Origin: Ceratotherium simum simum
Taxonomy: Eukaryota > Chordata > Mammalia > Perissodactyla > Rhinocerotidae
Direction: 5' to 3'
NCBI RefSeq assembly: GCF_000283155.1
Contig: NW_004454207.1
Location: forward strand, 13,982,279-14,046,278
DNA: 64,000 bases
Shown here: piece after piece, positions 33,346 through 44,004 of the stretch
Numbering within the stretch: the stretch's first letter is position 1
Layout: every line of letters begins with the position of its first letter
Position numbers and translations under genes: made by a program
The notes under the pieces: generated by a model
Database searches by the model: none
What the model was told of the DNA's origin: nothing
Seen by the model: the letters and a program-made list of their open reading frames with translations, nothing else

Positions 33346-34210
33346 GCCAAGGGTAATTTGAACAGCCGGACAGGGAATTCACTTTTCCCTTCATGTTCCC
33401 TACACTGTTTCATGTGCGTGTGCTTTTCAAATTTGGGTCAAATTAGAAGTTCTTTCTTGTTAGAACCCTAATTGAGGGCAGGAAGAGAGGGATGCTTTGT
33501 CGATTTTTTTTTTGGAAGGCAAAATTCAATGGTGAGCTGCATGGTAGGTTGGAGTTGTGGATGCTGCATCCTCATTCTATCTGATCATGCAATTTCTCTG
33601 CCCCATGTCATGTCACTGCTGCTTCTTTCCCTGTGGTCAGCTGTGGGATGGGGAGGATGTGCAGTGCCATAATACTTCAAAAATAATTGTGTAGCAGAAT
33701 AATATTTTTGAAATGTCAACCTACGCTTCCTTTCCTTGTATTTCCTCTATCCTTACACTCCCCGGTGTTTGGAGAGTTAGGTTTAATGACTAACTCTGTA
33801 TTCAGAGCAGACAGCAGAAGTCAGTTCTTGCTGTTTGGATTCCAAAAGCTTTAATTTTAGAGGAGATGAGAAAACCCAGAGCATAAGCAAACATTTTGGA
33901 AAAATTAATAAGTCATAGAGTAAGTCTTTCCTCCCCGCGAGATTAGATAGATGCCCAAAATGAGGCAGAAAGAGTCAGAAGGGTGGCAAAAAAGCTTGGT
34001 TTGGGAGTTCCCAGGAAAGGATCCTTGGGACTACTGAGCTCTACTTTCCACTAAAATCTTGAGTATGTCTGTGGAATCCGACGACAGAGGACATTTGTAG
34101 TTCATGCCTATCTCCTCCCTTTCCTCGAGAGAGCACAGGAAAGAAGAGACATGACTGTGGGGTAAAGATGGCGGATTTGAGACCCTGTCAGTTTCCTGGT
34201 GCCCAATGCA
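33346..34210. other. Unassigned DNA before an exon-like segment
   Basis: No repeat recognised. Ends with TTTCCTGGTGCCCAATGCAG at 34191-34210, which resembles a splice acceptor with a weak pyrimidine tract. Confidence 0.35.
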
Positions 34211-34423
34211 GGGCAGGAGCAGCAGAATATGTTCCTTGCCCCTAACAGTGGCACGAACCTGGCACAGATATCTGATGCATTAGAAGAAGCCTTGTGGTCG
34301 GGACAAGGAGTTCAAACAGTGACCTGTATGGACAAACCACACACACACACAAATAATGGCGATTTGGACATCACAATAGAAACCAGCATGAGAGAGTATT
34401 ACACCCCAACACCTTGTCACTAA
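34211..34423 (+). other. Exon-like open segment, product unknown
   Basis: After the acceptor-like ATGCAG, one frame is open for 70 codons from 34211 to TAA at 34421-34423 (an in-frame ATG also lies at 34199). The peptide is soluble-looking: Gln/Asn-rich start, an acidic segment ISDALEEALW, then a Thr/His/Asn stretch that partly comes from a short CA repeat at 34338-34351. There is no long hydrophobic run. I recognise no family. The short CA repeat inside argues against strong constraint. It may be a last exon, a decayed one, or chance. Confidence 0.22.
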
Positions 34424-34994
34424 GCAGGCCACCTACCTTTGGGGAATTTCCTGGCATTTCAATTTCTATCTAATGGCAGACTGGGAACGCAAAACATAAC
34501 GCAGGTTCAGACATAGAAAGTCCTAAGTTGGTGGAATGAGATTGTTATCTGCTCAAGTACAAACACAGTTTGGGGACCTGAGCACCAAAGGGTGTGCCAG
34601 GAATAAGGCTGAACATGCAGTCTGATTTAGATTTCAGTCCAGGGTGGGGGCAGAAGCAATGACAAAGCAAATGGGAGAGAACTGTCATTAGTATGAGCAC
34701 ATCCCTTCCCAGCACGTGTGTGAGAAAAGGCAGGCAATTGGCTTAGGTCTGTCTTGGTGGCTTTCGTTCATTTAAAAGGCAGATGAAGCTAGTTTCATCC
34801 TGGCCCGTGTCACCAAGGAAAACATGAGAGGTAATGAAGCTCTGCAGCAAGTCAAATGAGAGCTGGGCTTTGCACTTTGTGGGCTGGCTTCTTAGAATGT
34901 GTGTGTGGAGATGGCATTGACATTAACGAGACGAGACTACCAATGTACTGCAAGCTTGCAACACAGCCAGTTCTGAAGAGGGGACCCTCATTTG
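34424..34994. other. No gene or named repeat seen
   Basis: Single-copy-looking sequence, slightly more G+C-rich than the mean. Confidence 0.4.
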
Positions 34995-35150
34995 GAGCTG
35001 TATTTCTCCAACCTGAGCAATCACAAAAATCCCATGGGCGCTTCTTAAAAATATCACTTCCTAGGCCTGACCCCAGATCTATGGCATCAGTATCTCCAGG
35101 GTAGAGGCTCCAGATTTACACTTTCAATGTGCATGTCAGATGACACTTAA
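34995..35150 (+). mobile_element. MER5A-like element, partial
   Basis: CTCCAACCTGAGCAATCACA, CTTCCTAGGCCTGACCCCAG, CAGTATCTCCAGGGTAGAGG follow the plus-strand order of a MER5A. Both ends are worn. Confidence 0.7.
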
Positions 35151-35234
35151 GATAAAGCAGAGCTTGGCCAAACATAATTCGGACTTATATACAAAATATT
35201 TCTTAAGGGAATCAGAATGAGCAAGAATTTGGGG

Positions 35235-35405
35235 TAGGGCCAAGGAAAATGGCTCTGAAGAAGATTGCCTGGGTTTGAATCTTGCCTTAGTTCTCTTTCC
35301 TATACAATGGGGACAGGAAACTCGACTTTTGGGGTTGTTGTGTAAAACACTAGAAGAGCGCCTGGCACATGGTAAGCACTTAATAAATGTTAGCTGTCAT
35401 TATGA
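35235..35405 (+). mobile_element. MIR SINE
   Basis: GATTGCCTGGGTTTGAATCT, TTTCCTATACAATGGGGACA, then CGCCTGGCACATGGTAAGCA and CTTAATAAATGTTAGCTG. It is plus strand, with an internal deletion in the middle. Confidence 0.85.
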
Positions 35406-35469
35406 TTTTTTTTGAACACTCCACCGGGAATGAAAAAGTGAGGACATGCTCATTGAAAAGCAGCAAGAG

Positions 35470-35640
35470 CTAACATTTCTATAAGCCCTTTATGGTTTTA
35501 AAATGTATGATCTTATTTAATATTCATAACTTTGAGACATAGGCTGTGAGAAACCCATTTCATCAGGGAATTTTAGCCTCAGAAGAGTTGGGTAGCTTAT
35601 CTAAAGTGTCCAGCTGGAAGCCCTAGAGTCCATCTTGCTG
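35470..35640 (-). mobile_element. MIR SINE
   Basis: Reversed MIR: GCTAACATTTCTATAAGCCC, ATCTTATTTAATATTCATAA, GGGTAGCTTATCTAAAGTGT, then a worn B-box region. Confidence 0.65.
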
Positions 35641-35679
35641 CTTGGAGTAATGGCATAATGGTAACAAGCGCTGAGCTGT

Positions 35680-35840
35680 GCTTCTTGCATTTCAATGTTC
35701 ATAGGAATCATTTGGGGATCTTGATAGACTGCAGATTTAGATTCAGTCGGTCTGAGGCGGGCCTGAGAGCCTGCATTTCTAATGACTTGCACGTGATGTT
35801 GATATTGCTGCCCTGCAGACCACACCTTGAGAAGCAAAGC
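35680..35840 (+). mobile_element. MER5A-like hAT-Charlie element
   Basis: Ordered blocks GGAATCATTTGGGGATCTTG, AGATTTAGATTCAGTCGGTC, GCCTGCATTTCTAATGACTT and CAGACCACACCTTGAGAAGC mark a plus-strand MER5A lacking its first bases. Confidence 0.82.
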
Positions 35841-37084
35841 ATTCCTTTAAGATCATCCTGATGTCCTTGATGTATGTCAGGCCTCCCAGCTGCACTTATG
35901 CTTATGAGGACTCCTCAAAGGGCAGTAGATCTGTGCTCCCTCGGAGCAAATATAAATGATCCTTTGAGACAATGTTGCCTCAGTAAACTCTGTTGTCCAC
36001 ATGGTGAAAGAGAGGCCAGCTTGTTCTAATTAAGCAAATTGAATGCTGCTGTATGCACTGTGCACGATCTTTCAGTGTTAGGAGAACTGAAGTTCAATAA
36101 TATATGTGTAGCACAAAAACTGCACTGGATATAATTTAATATTACTGGGGAGGAGGCAATTTAGGGTCTTGTAGATATGCTGCAACCATTACCCTGGCAA
36201 AGAGAAGAAGAGCTGTTAATAGAGATGTCCAATTGATAGAATGCTGCATAAACCAGCTTTCAAGATACTTTTGGTGATGATATCCAGATGAACTCGGAGA
36301 GATGATGCACTAGAAATACATGGACCAATATTCCATTATCAGTCTTTGAACCATCCAGTTAGATTCACAGTTTATCTATTCTGTATCATAAAAGCCAAAT
36401 GAACAAGTACAAGCTATTACTTCAATCTGTAATTGAAAGGCTGTGTGGCATAGAGATTTACTGAGTATCTGCTACAGTATCAATCATATTAAAAATAAAT
36501 GCTCAACTACACACACTCTCAGAAAATGCACTGGAAAAGAAATCCAACTGTGGCGGTGTTTGTGTATGTTAAAGCCTTCAGATACCGCAGGAAAATATAT
36601 CTGAGTGTGAGAGAATTGAACTACAGTTCATTGGCCCTTAATAAAGTTATTTAGCTCTAATCCTTAGGTAGATATAAGAAAATCAGAAGTGCTTGAATCA
36701 GTTAGACACTGGGTAAAATGAAAGGAAAAAAAAAAAGCCTAGAATTCAAGGCAAGGAGTGCTACACAAGCTTTATCAAATCCTGCCCACCAACAACACTG
36801 TAGTGCTCGATAAAGCTCAGCACGACAGTTCAAAATAAACCAGGGACACGACCAGACAATAATTCGAGGAGCGTTAGAGGAAAGTCCGAGAAGTTTCCCA
36901 TCTCCCCTTAGTGCGTTCACTGGGATTCTCCCGAAGCACCTGAGGGAGCCAAAGGAGTAATATAATTTATTCTTACGTGTACAGGGACTGATTTTCTTCT
37001 CTTCTTTTGGTGGCTTCTTAAACCAGCCAGTATTGAGGTTATTGAACTTCTAACACTTTAACCATGAAGTGGGAAGGGAAGTGT
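35841..37084. other. Repeat-poor block, no gene seen
   Basis: 1.2 kb without a named repeat. 36000-36660 has even base use and homeodomain-like words (CTAATTAAGC near 36026), and looks like a candidate conserved noncoding element. The minus frame 36702-36920 has no known motif. Confidence 0.4.
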
Positions 37085-37400
37085 GTGTTACCTATGATAA
37101 AACAGGGCTGTGTGACAAGTGACTGCAAAATCTCCCTGGCAAACAACAATATGCATTGATTTTGCTCATGAGGCTGGTGATTGGCTGTGAGTAAACTGGT
37201 CTATACTGGGCTCAGCTGGTGGTGAGGGGTGCTGCATCCTCCTCCTGGGACTAAAGGGAGAGGTGCAAGCAGGCAAATGGAAACACCCACAAGGTTTCTC
37301 AGTGCTCAAGCTTGGAAATGGCTGCCGTGTTCTATTAGTCAAAGCAAGTAACACGGCTGAAGTCAAAGTCGAGGGTGGAGAAATAGACTTTTTATGAGGA
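37085..37400 (-). mobile_element. MLT1-type MaLR LTR, partial
   Basis: GGCTGTGAGTAAACTGGTCT, TGGGCTCAGCTGGTGGTGAG, GTTCTATTAGTCAAAGCAAG follow a worn reversed MLT1 order. Both ends are poor. Confidence 0.6.
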
Positions 37401-37502
37401 TGATCTGCAAAGCTAGTGCCCGGGTACAAGAAGGGTGAGGATTTGGGTTGTTATGTGAATATACCTTGGAAGAGAGAAGGACCCAAAACTTAGATCTATT
37501 TT

Positions 37503-37799
37503 TTTTGTATGTGTGTGAGGAAGATCAGCCCTGAGCGAACATCCGTGCTAATCCTCCTCTTTTTGCTGAGGAAGACCGGCCCTGAGCTAACACCCACTGC
37601 CAATCCTCCTCCTTCCCACACCCCCCAAAGCCCCAATAGATAGTTGTATGTCATAGCTGCACATCCTTCTAGTTGTTGTATGTGGGACGTGGCCTCAGCA
37701 TGGCCGGACAAGCAGTGCGTCGGTGCGCGCCCGGGATCCAAACCCAGGCCGCCAGTAGCGGAGCACGCGCACTTAACCGCTAAGCCGCGGGCCGGCCCC
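37503..37799 (-). mobile_element. ERE SINE, copy 6 (long form)
   Basis: Reverse-strand ERE ending at head GCGGGCCGGCCCC. It carries an extra middle block that short copies lack (AGCCCCAATAGATAGTTGTA, CATAGCTGCACATCCTTCTA), shared with 46401-46697. A perfect 12-base target-site duplication, TAGATCTATTTT, lies at 37491-37502 and 37800-37811. Confidence 0.96.
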
Positions 37800-37864
37800 T
37801 AGATCTATTTTAAGTAAAAAATGGCTTGTGTAGGAAGGAAGAGAAGACAAAGATAAATAGAGTT

Positions 37865-38102
37865 GCTCACCAAAATACAAGATGCTCAGTTAAATGTGAG
37901 TTTCAGATAAACAATATTTTTTCTCTGTATAAATATGTTTCATGCAATATTTGGTGATTCACTGAAGGTAAACTGGTCTACATTGGGTCCATGCAATATT
38001 TTGGACATACATACACTAAATAATTATTAATTGTTGATCTGAAATTCAAATTTAACTCGTTAAATTTGTCATTTTTGTTCACCTATATCTGGCAACCCTA
38101 AA
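37865..38102. mobile_element. Long palindromic DNA element
   Basis: The left arm (AGTTGCTCACCAAAATACAA, CAGTTAAATGTGAGTTTCAG) and right arm (CTGAAATTCAAATTTAACTC, CTATATCTGGCAACCCTA) are inverted copies about 100 bases long around GCAATATTT blocks. It resembles a mammalian MITE with AGGGTTGCCAGA ends. The centre carries about 40 bases (GGTGATTCACTGAAGG...) not explained by the palindrome. Confidence 0.72.
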
Positions 38103-38639
38103 GATGAAGCTGTTGACAGGATAACTGCACCTCTAAGAAGCTAGGGAGGGATGACTCAGATAAAAGAAGCTTTGCAACACTGTCTTATTTCTCGCCTCCC
38201 AAGATGTTCTAGCACTTTCATACCTTTGTTCTTGACTGTTTCCCTCCAGGAAGACAGATTTAGCAGAGGTGATATTCAGCCAGTGCCAGTATGGTAACCA
38301 GCTAGAAGCCTTCCAGATAGATTGGGCATCTGAATGATTGGTCTGTGCCCATGCAATACCTGCTGTTCAATATTTTGATTTTCACTCCTGGTTATTGGCA
38401 GACATGAAGGCATCTGAGTGTGAGTTCATGACGTAGGCCCGCTGAGAAAGCTGATGATTTGATGCCTCACAAGGCATTAATCTTTTAATATGTCTCAAAA
38501 TATTTGTTTAAAAACGAGATTAAGCCTTGTAAGAGGAAAGGGCAAATTGTATAACCTCCTCAGCAAATACAAAAGTTGGATGGTTATGGGAACTGTGTTC
38601 CTTAGAAAGCAATTTTAAATGTATCTGTTCTTATCTGAC

Positions 38640-39225
38640 TATTCATTTTCTATTGCTAAATAATAAATTGCCCCAAACTTAGTGGTTTAAAACAACATTC
38701 ATTTATTGCCTCATAATTGTATGGATCCAGCACGGCGTGGCCGGGTTCTCAACTCAGGGTATCACCGGTTGAAACCTAGGTATCTGCCAGGCTGAGTTTT
38801 TATTTGGAGACTCTGAGGAAAAATCTACTTCCAAGTGCTTTCTCGTTGTCAGCAGAATTCAATTCCTTGCAGTTGTAGGACTGAGGTCCCCATTCCCTTG
38901 CTGGCTGTCAGCAGAAGCCACTCTAAGCTCTAAAGGCCACCTACATTCCTCGACATATGGCCCCCTTCATCCTCAAGCCAGCAATGGCACTTCAGATGTC
39001 TGACTTCCCCCTCTGTAACCAGCCAAAGAGAATTCTGCTTTTAAGGGGCTCATGTGATTACGTCAGGCTCACCCAGATGCTCTCTGTATCTTAAGATCAC
39101 CTCTTTGCAAAATTCCTTTCCAGCAGTGCCTAGGTTAGTCTTTGATTGAATAACTGGGAGAAGGTGAGTGTATACCAGGGGCCAGGAATCTAGAACAAAC
39201 ATCTTAGAATTCTGCCTGCCACATT
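38640..39225 (-). mobile_element. MLT1-type or related ERVL-MaLR LTR, near full length
   Basis: Starts TTTTCTATTGCTAAATAATA, CTTAGTGGTTTAAAACAACA, CACGGCGTGGCCGGGTTCTC, TTGCAGTTGTAGGACTGAGG, CCTTGCTGGCTGTCAGCAGA, ends TCTGCCTGCCAC. It is a well-kept reversed LTR of the MLT1/MaLR kind. I am less sure of the subfamily. Confidence 0.78.
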
Positions 39226-40910
39226 GACCATGCCCTTTGAGGGGCTTCTCAACCTTTGCCCCACTCCAGGGGTCTCCTCTCTCACCCACAAATCCAAGTA
39301 TTCCGTTTAGCCATGTGTAGCACTCTCTCAGAAATGATCACTCCTTTCTTTGTAACCTTAATTTCCCAGGGATAGTTTCAGTGCCCATTCTAATCAGTGC
39401 CCTGACTAAGCTATCCTAGGTACAGCTCTGCTCTACCAGTTAGTGACTCTGGGTGGTCTGCTGCAGTAATTTTCTTTTGTGAACTTCTTTATTTTATATT
39501 ATATGCATCTTCAATGACAGGCAGGAAGAATATTGAATTTTTTAAAATTCATCTCTCCCACTTTCCCATAGCAAAGTGGTTTGAATCTAGTGGGATCTCA
39601 CGATTCACTTTTTTTTTCCAGTTAATTCGTGGAACATATTTTTTCTCTGTGTGTCATTTTTGTGTATATTTTATACATTAAAAAGTTCCACAATGGCATG
39701 AGTTACCACACAATGTTGCTGCTGGAAGAGCTTTGCCACCCTCATGCAGCTGCTCGTTGATGTCAGAAATTGATTCTATGTTAATATCTCCTATGATGAG
39801 TAACAACTAAAATTTATTTGCAGGCTTTTCATTTTGCTGCGCACATGTAGATGATCTATTTTTCCTCAGGACTCTGACTTTTACAAACATCATAATTATT
39901 TCTCATTCCATTTATTCCAGAAGATGGCGCTGCTGCTGCTTCGCCAGCAAAAGATCATAAAATAGGAAAAAGAAAGCTTCAGTAGGATATTTTAGCATTT
40001 CATAATAATACATCAAGCATCCATATTGACAAAAATGTATTTTAAAAATGACATTTGAAAATACCTACTACATTACTTTGCCTCCTTATGTTGAGTTTAG
40101 TTTTACAGAAGAAATGATCACAACTCGCACTCATTAAAAGAAATGTGTTGAGGCAGAGGAGTAGAGACCCTCTGTGCTGCTCTATTGTCAGAATCAGGAC
40201 TCACTTGGTGACTGAAATGAATGTTATTCTTTTTAAGAGGATGGCAGTGGCGTCTGATATTAGACACACAGAGGCCCCACAGAGGCCTTCTTAACTGGTT
40301 GCACTTTGAATAACGATATCACCAATGGTTTTCACTTAAAGCATGAATCGTGCACATTGCCATTCATAGAAACTTGAGCTCTTTGTCTCAAATTATTTAC
40401 CTTTTAATGAGTTGTTTTAAATAAACTACATTAGCACTGTGAAGTATTCAATAAGTGTCAGAGATTGAACACTCTTTTATACCTGGAAACCTCATATTGA
40501 AATATGAAATTTGGTATTCAGCTGCTTAGCGGCTGGACATTTCATCAATGGATCAAATCCTATTAACTAGTACTGTAATATTCTTCCCCTGTTCTCCTTT
40601 ATTTTGAGGCAATAAAGAAGCAGAATGCAGGGAAATAGGAACTAAACTTTTACTAGTGACATGAGATCAAGAAAAAAGTTATTTTTATGTAAAATAAGAG
40701 GCTTGGAAACAAATGAGTGACATTGAGTGCTTCAGGAAGGTAATATATTTCCTTTTTAAATATATGAATTCCATGAATTACTCACTATACTGGATTTTTT
40801 TATGGATGTAGGTGTTCATATCATAGCACATCTTTCTTAAATTTGCCAAGTTTTTATCTATATGCAACTAATTTGACTATAGACATCCCAATTTCATTAG
40901 CGCATATTCA
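39226..40910. other. Repeat-poor DNA, no gene seen
   Basis: 1.7 kb with no recognised repeat or coding frame. 40300-40560 is a candidate noncoding conserved stretch by even composition only. Confidence 0.4.
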
Positions 40911-41035
40911 TTCACTTGTTCTTTCAATAAATATTTATTGAGTGTCTATTTCATGGCTGGCACTGCTTTAGTTTCTATATAGTCAATGACCCCTGTTCTG
41001 ATGGCACTTACAATCTAGTGGAAGGAGATAGGCAT

Positions 41036-41501
41036 TGTGGGTTAAATTGTGTCCCCAAAAAGATATGCTGTAGTCCTAACCCCCAGTATCTGTGAATTTG
41101 ACCTTATTTGGAAATAGGGTCTTAGTAGATGTTATCAAGTTAAAATGAGGTTGTACTAGATTAGGGTGTTCCCTAATCCAGTGACTGGTGTTCTTATAAG
41201 AAGAGGGAAATTTGGACACAGACACCAACACAGAGGGGGAAAATGCCATGTGATGACAGAGGCAGAGATTGCGATGATGTGTCTACAAGCCACGGAACGC
41301 CAAGAATTGCCAGCAACCACCAGAAGCTAGGAAGAGGCAAGGAAGGATCCTTCCCTAGAGCCCTCAGTGGAAGCATGGCCCTGCTGACATCTTGATTTTG
41401 AACTTGTAGCCTCCAGAATGTTGAGGAAATAAATTTCTATTGTTATAAGCCACCCACTTTGTGGTAATTTGTTATGGTAGCCCTGGGAAATTAATACAAC
41501 A
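41036..41501 (+). mobile_element. MLT1A/B-type MaLR LTR inside L2
   Basis: Full-length plus-strand solitary LTR: TGTGGGTTAAATTGTGTCCC at the left, GGAAATAGGGTCTTAGTAGA, TGGTGTTCTTATAAGAAGAG, GCCTCCAGAATGTTGAGGAA with AATAAA at 41429-41434, and TTAATACAACA at the right. Confidence 0.92.
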
Positions 41502-41754
41502 GGTAATAAAAATTCAAGTAGCAAATTATATATTGAGGTGATTTTGAAAAAGTAATGCTGGGAAGGGGGATATGGAGTATTAGGCAAATTGCAATTTTAA
41601 ACAGGGTAGTCAGAGAAGACCTTGTTGAGAAGATGACACTTGGACAGAGACTTAAATCAATTGATGGAGACAGTCGTGCAAATTTCTGGAAAGATTGGTC
41701 TAGGCAGAGGAAACAGCAAGTGCAAACGCCCTGAGACAGGAGAGTATATAAAGC

Positions 41755-42231
41755 TGGATTAGTTCTCCAGGGCTGCTGTTAACAAATTTCCATAGACTGG
41801 GTGGCTGAAAACAACAGAAATTTATTCTCCTACAGCTCTGGAAGTCAAAAGTCTGAAGTCAAGGTGTGGACAGGGCCATACTCCCTCCAAAGTCCCTAGA
41901 TGAGAATCTTTCCTTGCCTCTTTCAGCTTCTAGTGGCTCAAGGTGTTCTTTGCTTGTGGTCACATCACTCTAATCTTTGCCTTCATCTTTGCATGACCGT
42001 CTCCTCTGCATCTCTGGCTTGGCCTTCTCCTCTATCTATGTCTCTTCCTCTTCTGTTATTTATAAGGACATATTATTGGATTTAGGGCTCACCCGGGTAA
42101 TCCAGAATGATCTCGCTGACCTTAAGATTCTTAACTTAATTACATCTACAAAGAACCCTTTTCCAAATAAGGCCATATTTACATATTACAAGGGACCCAT
42201 CTCTCTCAGGACCACTATTCAACCCAGTACA
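41755..42231 (-). mobile_element. MLT1-type MaLR LTR inside L2
   Basis: Reverse-strand solitary LTR: TGGATTAGTTCTCCAGGGCT at the left, TGGGTGGCTGAAAACAACAG, CAGCTCTGGAAGTCAAAAGT, and AACCCAGTACA at the right. The frame at 41977-42390 is LTR plus L2 sequence read by chance. Confidence 0.9.
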
Positions 42232-42430
42232 TGTGTGTTTGGGCAACAGGAAGGAGGCCAGTGTGGCCGGAGCAGAGAGATGGAGAGGAAAAGAAGGAGG
42301 ATATGCTGTCAGAAGAGAACCTGGGTAGAAAGTGAAAGGGACCACGTAGGGCCTCAGAGATCACTGTACAGACTCTGGCTGTCACTCTGAGTTAGATGGG
42401 AACATATGGGTTATTCAGTAGGAACTGATT

Positions 42431-43027
42431 GCTTGACAAGTTTGAGTTTTAAAAAATGGAGAAAATGCAGATAGAGTGTTTAGTGTGTACTTTTGTTATT
42501 TATTCATCAAGACTGAAAAACTGTAATGCTTTTCACTGGCAGCTCAAGAAAAACTGAAAAGATAAACAATTTTCCTAAGTTAAATATCAGACTAATATTA
42601 CCACCATTCACCGGTGTTGCCATGAGCCTGTCGTATCCCACTTAGAAGGGGGGAAATAAGCCCTCTGGAAGGTGCAGAGCAGCTTTCCACTGGCTGTTTT
42701 CTGCCTTTGAAGGTAGAAATCTTTTAGCTCAAAACTTCCAGGCCATCATGCCAGGTCAGTGCTTCCCTTCAGCCTGGATTGGGAGCCCTTCTGTATTGAG
42801 CACAATTTCCACTTCTGCCCAGAGGAGAAACACTCAGAATCACCCCCCAGTGCAAAGAATAAGTCATCACAGCAGTGGTCAGTTTTCTGTCCATGTTGAC
42901 TGCATGTACTGCCTATGATCTTCTGTGCAAGGTCTTATAGGGCATTTCATGCCTGTTCTACAGTAATGCTGAGACATAATAATAGTAAAGTATCGTGTCA
43001 ATTGCAGCTACTGTTTAAAAAAAATCA
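42431..43027. other. No gene or named repeat seen
   Basis: Unassigned DNA between two L2 copies. Confidence 0.4.
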
Positions 43028-43645
43028 AGTCCCTGCCACTACCAATGGCTCCTAAGATCTATTCTCAACACAGCAGCCAGAATGAGTTTTTAAACCTATG
43101 TCAGTTAAAGTTATTCCTTTGCTCAAAACCCTCCAGCAGCTCTGCATCTCACTCAACATCGAAATCAAAGTCCTTACAATGGACATCAAGGCCCTAAGGG
43201 ATCTGGCCCCTATTACTCCTCTTACTTCATCTTCTGCCACCTTCCCCCTCACTCACTGCTGCTGTTACATGGTCCCCATTCCTGTTCCTGGATCTGACCA
43301 AGCCTAGTTCAGCCTCAGGCTCTTTGAACACCTGCCAGGAATACCTACGGTTTATTCTCTCTCTTTATTCAGGACTGTGCATAAATGTCACTTTACAGAG
43401 AGGCCTGCCTGCCTTGATCAACCTACTTAAAGCAGCCACACTCTCGCCACCGGCTGCACACTCCTCATGCGCTTACCTTGCATTGGGTTTCCTCACAGCA
43501 CTCATCAATGCCAGCTTTACTTATATATTGCTTTATTTCTTTCTTAAGCTCTGTGGGATAATGCAAGTGACTGCTTTAGCCACAGCACCTAGAACAGTGC
43601 CTGGGACATATTGGGTATTTCATAAATATTTGTTTAATTAATGAA
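43028..43645 (+). mobile_element. L2 LINE, ORF2 C-terminus to 3' end
   Basis: Plus-strand L2: CAACACAGCAGCCAGAATGA, GCTCAAAACCCTCCAGCAGC, CAAAGTCCTTACAATGGACA, GAGGCCTGCCTGCCTTGATC, AGAACAGTGCCTGGGACATA, ending TAAATATTTGTTTAATTAAT. The frames at 43098-43307 and 43324-43641 are ORF2 and 3' remnants. The coding frame is broken. Confidence 0.92.
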
Positions 43646-43659
43646 CATGATGTACCAAA

Positions 43660-43855
43660 CACACTGTGACATGCTATTAATACATTATTTCATTTTATTC
43701 TTACAAAGACAATGTTATTATCCACATTTTACCCATTAGAAACCCAAGGCTTAGAGAGGTTAAGTAAATTTCACAAAGGTATAAAAAGTAAGTGGCAGAG
43801 ATGGGACTGAAATCTGGGTAATCTGTCTTCTGAGTCTGGGCTGTTATATGTCGCC
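43660..43855 (-). mobile_element. MIR SINE
   Basis: Reversed MIR: TTATTATCCACATTTTACCC, GGCTTAGAGAGGTTAAGTAA, AAAGTAAGTGGCAGAGATGG, then CTTCTGAGTCTGGGCTG. Confidence 0.88.
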
Positions 43856-43884
43856 ACTTTATGGATGGTATAGGCATAGAAAGT

Positions 43885-43960
43885 AATGTTTTCAAGATCT
43901 CAGTACTAGAATGTAGTAGAGCCAGGGTTCAAATCCAGTTTTGATCAATCATAAAATCTT
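43885..43960 (-). mobile_element. MIR-like scrap
   Basis: GTAGTAGAGCCAGGGTTCAA and ATCCAGTTTTGATC resemble the B-box region of a second reversed MIR. Confidence 0.45.
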
Positions 43961-44004
43961 TATTTCTAATCACTGTGGTAACTGTGGTAAACCAAATTCA
44001 TGGT

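Larger units (their letters stand above)
40911..42430 (-). mobile_element. L2 LINE split by two MLT1 LTRs
   Basis: Three reverse-strand L2 pieces run in the correct order: 40911-41035 (3' end, TTCAATAAATATTTATTGAG), 41502-41754 (GTAGTCAGAGAAGACCTTGT, GAAACAGCAAGTGCAAACGC) and 42232-42430 (CAGGAAGGAGGCCAGTGTGG, GTAGGGCCTCAGAGATCACT). The two gaps are exactly filled by LTRs at 41036-41501 and 41755-42231. The L2 is therefore older than both. Confidence 0.9.

Noticed and set aside
41977..42390. 137-codon forward frame
   Set aside because: It lies in an MLT1 LTR and L2 sequence read in a meaningless orientation.
43324..43641. 105-codon frame with a hydrophobic C-terminus
   Set aside because: It follows the 3' part of an L2 LINE, including its polyA-proximal end.
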